Assembly: GCA_937989795.1 (NCBI GenBank)
Contig: CALKBB010000068.1
Location: 1-19,855 of the forward strand
DNA length: 19,855 nt
Direction: 5' to 3'
Source: an uncultured Collinsella sp.
GTDB taxonomy: Bacteria > Actinomycetota > Coriobacteriia > Coriobacteriales > Coriobacteriaceae
The position numbers and the translations under genes are program-made. Below, in pieces: positions 15,776-19,855 of this stretch. The number at the start of each line of letters is the position of its first letter. Position 1 is the stretch's first letter. The notes under the pieces are model-generated. The model had not been told where the DNA came from, ran no database searches, and saw only the letters and a program-made list of their open reading frames with translations.

Positions 15776-15794
15776 TCCCAGACCGTGGTACAAT
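15766..15794 (+). promoter_or_regulatory. Promoter of tRNA-Lys
   Basis: TTGGGA (15766-15771) and TACAAT (15789-15794) are 17 bases apart, 9 bases before the tRNA. The -35 box lies inside the last codons of the aminopeptidase gene. Confidence 0.6.
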
Positions 15795-15803
15795 GCCACC
15801 CGC

Positions 15804-15876
15804 GGGCCGTTAGCTCAGCTGGCAGAGCAGGGGACTTTTAATCCCAAGGTCCAGGGTTCGAACCCCTGACGGCCCA
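15804..15876 (+). tRNA. tRNA-Lys (anticodon TTT)
   Basis: Cloverleaf: acceptor GGGCCGT/ACGGCCC, D-arm GCTC..GAGC, anticodon stem GGGGA/TCCCA (last pair mismatched) with loop CTTTTAA (anticodon TTT), T-arm CAGGG-TTCGAAC-CCCTG, discriminator A at 15876. The bases that follow are CCCA, so an exact CCA end is not encoded, unlike tRNA-Gly in this window. Confidence 0.96.
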
Positions 15877-15888
15877 CCCAAAGATTGT

Positions 15889-15921
15889 AAAAGCGACTGG
15901 CTTCGTCTGGTCGCTTTTTTG
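15889..15921 (+). terminator. Intrinsic terminator of tRNA-Lys
   Basis: AAAAGCGAC (15889-15897) pairs with GTCGCTTTT (15910-15918) and is followed by further T. It begins 12 bases after the tRNA. Confidence 0.88.
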
Positions 15922-15930
15922 TTGGCCTCA

Positions 15931-16022
15931 CATGGGGTCGAACCCGAAAGGGCGCGGAGCTGAGAAAACGCGTAAGCGTTTGCCAGCGCAGCTCGCAAGG
16001 CGCCGTGGCGCCGCAGCGGCCG
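15931..16022. repeat. Second, diverged copy of tRNA-associated repeat
   Basis: Starting at GGGGTCGAACCCGAAAGGG, this stretch aligns by eye with 7061-7155: shared blocks TCGAACCCGA, AGGG, GCG, AACGCG-AAGCGTTT, AGCG, GCAAGG, GCCG and CGCAGC in the same order. It starts with T-arm-like sequence in inverted orientation (one base shorter than the true T-arm complement) and contains the hairpin AAACGC-GTAA-GCGTTT. It lies just after the tRNA-Lys terminator and ends where the dinD remnant begins. Confidence 0.65.
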
Positions 16023-16023
16023 C

Positions 16024-16368
16024 CTGCACGGCAAAGTATGCCTGGGCGAGTGCGATCTCTGGCTTGTTTGAATCTCCGTTCTGGGCGATTAAATAGCATG
16101 CATAGCGCGTAAGTTTGTAGTCTTTAACCGCGCGAGCGGCGACACCGGCAGTTACCATTTTCGTGGTGTCACGAAAATGGGAATCGACTGGAGTTTTGTT
16201 TGTTTCGCACGAGACTTTTGCCCTCTTAACAACTTCGGCGAAGTTCTCCCATCGAGTGTATCCCATGGGTTCCATTAAATCGCGTGCGAGCCATTACTCA
16301 ACTCCGTCTTCGACATTGGCGTAGCTATCAAGTTCGACACGCCACTTCTCGATATCTCTACTATCCAT
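16024..16368 (-). pseudogene. dinD: dinD-like DNA-damage-inducible protein D remnant
   Basis: Read on the minus strand from ATG 16368 (preceded by GAGGAGGAG), the frame gives 24 residues (MDSRDIEKWRVELDSYANVE...), an in-frame TAA at 16296-16294, then WLARDLMEPMGYTRWENF, CETNKTPVDSHFRDTTKMV and DYKLTRYACYLIAQNGD...IALAQAYFAVQ. The second part matches the N-terminal region of DinD (BRO-N-like; relatives read ..YW.ARDL...LGY.RWENF and DYKLSRYACYLI.QNGD). The stop sits where relatives have a Tyr, consistent with a TAT/TAC to TAA change. Similarity ends near 16024, at the tRNA-associated repeat; full-length DinD is about 270-280 residues, so well over half is missing. The gene is dead by both a nonsense codon and a 3' truncation. 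Confidence 0.85.
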
Positions 16369-16528
16369 ATCTCCTCCTCGCTGGCCTATTGTTTATGCGG
16401 GCTTTGCCCGCTCTGTATTCAGAATAAGGATACGCTGTCGTGCGGACACGAATGGGCCCCGTGTCACTTCGAGCTCACGGGACCCATGGATATCGATTAG
16501 TTGTGTTCTGCTTTAGATAGGTGTCAGT
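16369..16528. other. Intergenic region with two inverted repeats
   Basis: Contains GCGGGC-TTT-GCCCGC (16397-16411) and a 12-base stem ATGGGCCCCGTG (16452-16463) with CACGGGACCCAT (16476-16487), one mismatch. The second lies 42 bases after the flavoprotein stop on the minus strand and may terminate it, though no T-run follows. No gene is seen. Confidence 0.5.
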
Positions 16529-18055
16529 TTAATTCGCTCGATAGTGCGAACCTAGGCTTTCGGTTCGTTTGCGCATGGCTTTGACCATCTCCGCAGCCAG
16601 CTGAATTTGCGACTGTAGGCGCGCGAGGGCAGCGATTTCGCTGTCGTTGGCACGCGGCTTATTTAGAGTCGTGGCTTCATCTTGCAGGCTTTCAAGCTCC
16701 TGCAGCGCCTTGGATAGACCCGCATCGGTCCTGTTGATCATGCAGTAGGCGCTCATTGTGTGCTTGAGGCAGCGGGTTAGGCGTTCGGCGACTGCTGTAG
16801 CGATGCCATGCTCGGGGAGGGCGACATCCACCGGTGCGTCAGCCTCGGGAGCGTCCAGTGCTGCTCGAGCCGCTGATGCGCCCGCAATGCGTCCGAATAC
16901 GATGCCATTGGCGCTCGACAGCCCTCCGATGCGGTCGGCGCCGTGCATGCCGCCTGTTGCCTCGCCACAGGCGTAGAGGCCCTCAACGCCCGTGTACGCG
17001 GTCCTGTCGATCTTGATGCCGCCGTTGGCCGCGTGGGCATACATCGCCACACGCATCTCGTCGCTCGGAGCGATACCATGCTCGTCTTGTAGCCAAGTGG
17101 CAAATGTCTGCACGAACTCGGGGACATTCTCTCGCGGGAAGTCGTAGTGGAGCGCCAGACCTTCGGCACCCGCTTGATCGACAGCAAGATCGATGGCGCG
17201 GGAAGCTAAGCGCGAAGTGAAGGGGCCATATCCTGAGCGTTGCTCAAGCAGATCGTCTAACTTTTCGTTGGCAATGTCGACCGGTTGGTCAAACGTGACG
17301 TAGCGCCAGGTCTTTTCGTTAAAGACCAGGTTGCGCTTAGGTTCAATGAAACCGGGCATCATCTGCATGAACTCTATATTAGTAAGCGATGCACCGTGCG
17401 CCAGCGCGATGGCCTGCGAGGAGCTGAGTACATCGGCCGAAGTGAGGCTGCGTTCGAACAGACCGCCCGTGCCGCCCGCAGCGATGACGGTGGCCTTTGC
17501 TGTAAAGGTCACGATGCGCTCGTCTGTTTGGTTGTAGAGCACGGCGCCGGTAATCTTTTCGGTTGTGCTTTCAACAAGGTCTATAAGCTCGTGACGGGGG
17601 AGCAGACGAATGCCAAGAGACTTGATCTGGGCCGCACACGCGTCTTCAAGAGGCTTTCGGGTCAGGCCGCGCCAATTGCGCGTCTTGTGGTCGAAGCAGG
17701 GGATAAATTGCTTTTGCTGGGCGCTTTCGGCGCTTTGCGGACGCTGGAGTTCTACGCCCAGATCCTGTTCGAGCCAGTCAATCGCTTGGGGAATGCCGTG
17801 GACGAACGTCTGGACGAGTTCGGGGTCGGCAACGCCGCCACCGACGGTTTGGATGGTGTCGATAAGGTCTTGTTCGTCGTCTTTGTCGACGGGACCAATA
17901 AGCCCGAGGCCCCAGGTGCCCGGGAAGAAGCTCGATCCGCTCATGGTCTTGCCAGCGCATGCGATGGCAACGGTCGCGCCCGCGCGTGCTGCTTCTATGG
18001 CGGCGCAAAGGCCCGCGATGCCCGATCCGATTACCAGTACATCAGTTGATTCCAT
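16529..18055 (-). CDS. FAD-dependent oxidoreductase of the fumarate reductase/L-aspartate oxidase superfamily
   Basis: A 508-residue flavoprotein. ATG at 18055 is used because AAAGGA precedes it and it places the Rossmann motif VLVIGSGIAGLCAA (7-19) at the N-terminus; the frame extends 43 codons further but that stretch is unlike the family. Other motifs: GSSFFPGTWGLG (40-51), KPLEDA (134-139), AAGGTGGLF (192-200), ANGGIKID (343-350), LYACGEATGGMHGADRIGGLSSANGIVFGR (360-389, read in parts) and the C-terminal ESLGSHYRAN (499-508), which resembles the ESRG-HYR end of L-aspartate oxidase (NadB) and fumarate reductase flavoproteins. Likely oxidises L-aspartate or handles a related dicarboxylate. 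No nadA, nadC or partner iron-sulfur subunit lies beside it, so the substrate is uncertain. It seems to be a single-gene unit. Confidence 0.85.
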   Translation of the reverse strand: MESTDVLVIGSGIAGLCAAIEAARAGATVAIACAGKTMSGSSFFPGTWGLGLIGPVDKDDEQDLIDTIQTVGGGVADPELVQTFVHGIPQAIDWLEQDLGVELQRPQSAESAQQKQFIPCFDHKTRNWRGLTRKPLEDACAAQIKSLGIRLLPRHELIDLVESTTEKITGAVLYNQTDERIVTFTAKATVIAAGGTGGLFERSLTSADVLSSSQAIALAHGASLTNIEFMQMMPGFIEPKRNLVFNEKTWRYVTFDQPVDIANEKLDDLLEQRSGYGPFTSRLASRAIDLAVDQAGAEGLALHYDFPRENVPEFVQTFATWLQDEHGIAPSDEMRVAMYAHAANGGIKIDRTAYTGVEGLYACGEATGGMHGADRIGGLSSANGIVFGRIAGASAARAALDAPEADAPVDVALPEHGIATAVAERLTRCLKHTMSAYCMINRTDAGLSKALQELESLQDEATTLNKPRANDSEIAALARLQSQIQLAAEMVKAMRKRTESLGSHYRAN

Positions 18056-18237
18056 AGGATTCCTTTCTCGTTCGCGCATTGTCGCACGGGAGATTGGCAA
18101 AGGTATCGCAAAGATTGGATAAATCGGTAAAGGGCAAATATGGCGTGTGGACGTTAGGGCCGCTTGGCGGCTCCTTCCCATCACGCCTTACGTTCCATCA
18201 GAACTGATATATCGGCTCTTGAACGCTTTGCGGCGAC
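18056..18237. other. Upstream region of the flavoprotein gene
   Basis: About 180 bases containing a short GCCGC/GCGGC stem near 18160-18172. It must carry the minus-strand promoter of the flavoprotein gene, but I could not identify -35/-10 boxes with proper spacing. No gene is seen. Confidence 0.4.
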
Positions 18238-18273
18238 AAAAAAGAGCCGCTACCCGGGTGGGTAGCGGCTCTA
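18238..18273 (-). terminator. Intrinsic terminator of the GGGtGRT operon
   Basis: AGAGCCGCTACCC (18244-18256) pairs perfectly with GGGTAGCGGCTCT (18261-18273), loop GGGT. On the minus strand the stem is followed by TTTTTT. It lies 34 bases after the stop of the gene ending at 18307. Confidence 0.92.
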
Positions 18274-18306
18274 AAGCTCAACTATACGAGCATCGCGCGG
18301 GCGCGA

Positions 18307-19311
18307 TTAGGCCTTGAGGGCCTCCTCGACGGCGACAGCGCAGGCGACGGTGGCACCGACCATGGGGTTGTTGCCCATGCCGATGAGACCCATCATGTCG
18401 ACGTGCGCGGGCACAGAGGAAGAACCGGCGAACTGGGCGTCGGAGTGCATACGGCCCATGGTGTCGGTCATGCCGTAGCTGGCGGGACCGGCGGCCATGT
18501 TGTCGGGGTGCAGGGTGCGGCCCGTGCCGCCGCCGGAGGCGACGGAGAAATACTTCTTGCCCTGCTCGATGCACTCTTTCTTATAGGTGCCGGCGACGGG
18601 ATGCTGGAAGCGGGTCGGGTTGGTGGAGTTGCCGGTGATGGAAACGTCCACGCCCTCGGCGTGCATGATGGCCACGCCCTCGCGCACGTCGTCCGCGCCG
18701 TAGCAGCGCACGTTCGCGCGCTCGCCCTCGCTGTAGCGGATCTCACGCACGACGTTCAGCTTGCCGGTGAAGTAGTCGAACTGGGTCTGAACGTAGGTGA
18801 AGCCGTTGATGCGGCTGATGATCTGAGCAGCGTCCTTGCCGAGACCGTTGAGGATGACGCGCAGAGGCTCCTTGCGGGCCTTGTTGGCGTTCTTGACGAT
18901 GCCGATGGCGCCCTCTGCGGCGGCGAAGGACTCGTGACCGGCGAGGAAGGCAAAGCACTTCGACTCGTCGGAGAGCAGCATCGCGCCGAGATTGCCGTGA
19001 CCGAGACCGACCTTGCGGTCCTCGGCGACGGAGCCGGGAACGGTGAAGGCCTGGATGCCCTCGCCGATGATGGCGGCAGCCTCAGAAGCAGTCTTGGCGC
19101 CACGCTTGACAGCGAGAGCGCAGCCGAGGGTGTAGGCCCACTCGGCGTTCTGGAAGGCGATGGACTGGGTGTTGTTGACGATCTCACGCGGGTTGAAGCC
19201 CTTGTCGATGCAGATCTGCAGAGCTTCCTCGAGGGAGGCGATGCCGTTGTCGGCGAGGCACTTGTTGATCTTGTCAGCGCGGCGCTCGTAACCTTCGAAC
19301 GTAACAGTCAT
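18307..19311 (-). CDS. GGGtGRT protein, function unknown
   Basis: A 334-residue soluble protein that carries the family's naming motif GGGTGRT (in SVASGGGTGRTLHPD). Other Gly-rich blocks are GLGHGNLGAMLLSD, ITGNSTNPTRFQHPVAGTYKKE (two parts) and GLIGMGNNPMVGATVACAVAVEEALKA at the C-terminus. No signal peptide or membrane helix. The start ATG at 19311 follows GGGAGGG. It sits 18 bases after a NifU-like scaffold gene, the neighbour I recall as typical of this family, which points to a role connected with Fe-S cluster or metal handling; the biochemical activity is not known to me. Codons are strongly biased to C and G endings, more so than in the flavoprotein gene, consistent with high expression. 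The Gly-rich conserved loops would suit nucleotide or cofactor binding, but that is speculation. Confidence 0.88.
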   Translation of the reverse strand: MTVTFEGYERRADKINKCLADNGIASLEEALQICIDKGFNPREIVNNTQSIAFQNAEWAYTLGCALAVKRGAKTASEAAAIIGEGIQAFTVPGSVAEDRKVGLGHGNLGAMLLSDESKCFAFLAGHESFAAAEGAIGIVKNANKARKEPLRVILNGLGKDAAQIISRINGFTYVQTQFDYFTGKLNVVREIRYSEGERANVRCYGADDVREGVAIMHAEGVDVSITGNSTNPTRFQHPVAGTYKKECIEQGKKYFSVASGGGTGRTLHPDNMAAGPASYGMTDTMGRMHSDAQFAGSSSVPAHVDMMGLIGMGNNPMVGATVACAVAVEEALKA

Positions 19312-19329
19312 AGTTATTTCCCTCCCTTT

Positions 19330-19855
19330 CTACTCGTGAACCGGGAACACGCTGGCGACGGAGTGAGTCTCCTCGTCGGTGCGCGGGTCGATGTACTTGG
19401 CAGCGTTCTCCCACTGACCATAGTGGCCCATAGCGCCAGCGATGGCCTCCTCGGGGGTCTTGCCGGCCTTGACGGCGTCGGTGAACTTACCGAGGTTCAG
19501 GAACTCGAACGCGATGATCTCGTTCTTGTCGTTGAGAGCCATGCGGGTGACGTAGCCCTGAGCGAGCTCGAGGTAACGAGCGCCCTTGGCCTTGGTGCCG
19601 AACATGGTGCCGACCTGGGAGCGAAGGCCCTTGCCGAGGTCGTCGAGGGAGGCGCCCACGGGCAGGCCGCCCTCGGAGAACGCGGTCTGGCTGCGGCCGT
19701 AAACGATCTGCAGGAACAGCTCCCGCATGGCGGTGTTGATGGCGTCGCACACCAGGTCGGTGTTCAGCGCCTCCAGAATGGTCTTGCCGATCAGGATCTC
19801 AGAAGCCATGGCTGCGGAGTGGGTCATGCCGGAGCAGCCGATGGTCTCCACCAGA
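19330..19855 (-). CDS. NifU-like iron-sulfur cluster assembly scaffold protein (5' partial)
   Basis: The frame is open to the right edge, so the N-terminus is outside; 175 residues are visible. Seen: GCSGMTHSAAMASEILIGKT near the edge, matching the Cys-containing GCGAAIASSSML...GK block of NifU/IscU scaffolds, and LVCDAINTAM about 30 residues later. IscU-like proteins build [2Fe-2S] clusters on three cysteines; the expected first Cys would lie beyond the window. The C-terminal half (GQWENAAKYIDPRTDEET and nearby) is not typical of IscU and seems specific to the subfamily found beside GGGtGRT genes. It shares strong codon bias with that gene and lies 18 bases upstream of it in the same operon. 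Confidence 0.82.
   Translation of the reverse strand, partial: LVETIGCSGMTHSAAMASEILIGKTILEALNTDLVCDAINTAMRELFLQIVYGRSQTAFSEGGLPVGASLDDLGKGLRSQVGTMFGTKAKGARYLELAQGYVTRMALNDKNEIIAFEFLNLGKFTDAVKAGKTPEEAIAGAMGHYGQWENAAKYIDPRTDEETHSVASVFPVHE

Noticed and set aside
15815..16099. Minus-strand open frame across tRNA-Lys and the repeat
   Set aside because: Same reason: antisense tRNA translation, no independent support.
16294..16368. A 24-codon gene with a good ribosome binding site
   Set aside because: It is in frame with the DinD-like sequence and stops where a Tyr codon is expected, so it is the start of the pseudogene.
18056..18184. 43-residue N-terminal extension of the flavoprotein
   Set aside because: The extension lacks family similarity, and the ATG at 18055 has a ribosome binding site and puts the FAD motif at the expected place.

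Overview
The window looks like chromosome from a high-GC Gram-positive gut bacterium of the class Coriobacteriia, most likely Collinsella or a close relative. This rests on G/C-rich codon use, AAGGAG-type ribosome binding sites, LPxTG and Tat-lipoprotein surface proteins, and protein types such as the GGGtGRT/NifU-like pair and the TSCPD small protein. The taxon is inferred; no 16S gene is present.

Layout. (1) Bases 1-3146 carry the 3' part of a membrane M28-type peptidase-like protein with a very long acidic disordered insertion, then a small single-pass membrane protein. (2) Bases 3205-6636, minus strand, encode a 1143-residue sortase-anchored adhesin: thioester domain, six SpaA/Cna-B-like modules, a possible D2-type region, LPATG. 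A terminator separates the two convergent units. (3) Bases 6890-7330 hold tRNA-Gly(CCC), its promoter and terminator, and a repeat region that copies the tRNA 3' end and contains an inverted T-arm. (4) Bases 7431-14405, plus strand, are mostly housekeeping: purB; a TSCPD protein translationally coupled to a Tat lipoprotein; an OmpR-type response regulator and histidine kinase; purC abutting a two-helix membrane protein. (5) Bases 14495-15880 carry an M29 aminopeptidase and tRNA-Lys(TTT). (6) Bases 15931-16368 hold a second copy of the tRNA-associated repeat, which abuts a broken dinD pseudogene. (7) Bases 16529-19855, minus strand, encode a NadB/fumarate-reductase-like flavoprotein, the GGGtGRT protein, and a NifU-like Fe-S scaffold protein that runs off the right edge.

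How it fits together. purB and purC serve purine synthesis but sit in separate transcription units with a two-component system between them. The adhesin, the Tat lipoprotein and the sensor kinase face the cell surface. The two tRNA loci share a diverged repeat with hairpins and T-arm-like sequence, and one abuts a decayed gene. They therefore look like old integration or recombination sites, and are the part of the window least explained by known genes. No CRISPR array, insertion sequence, transposase, integrase or rRNA was seen.
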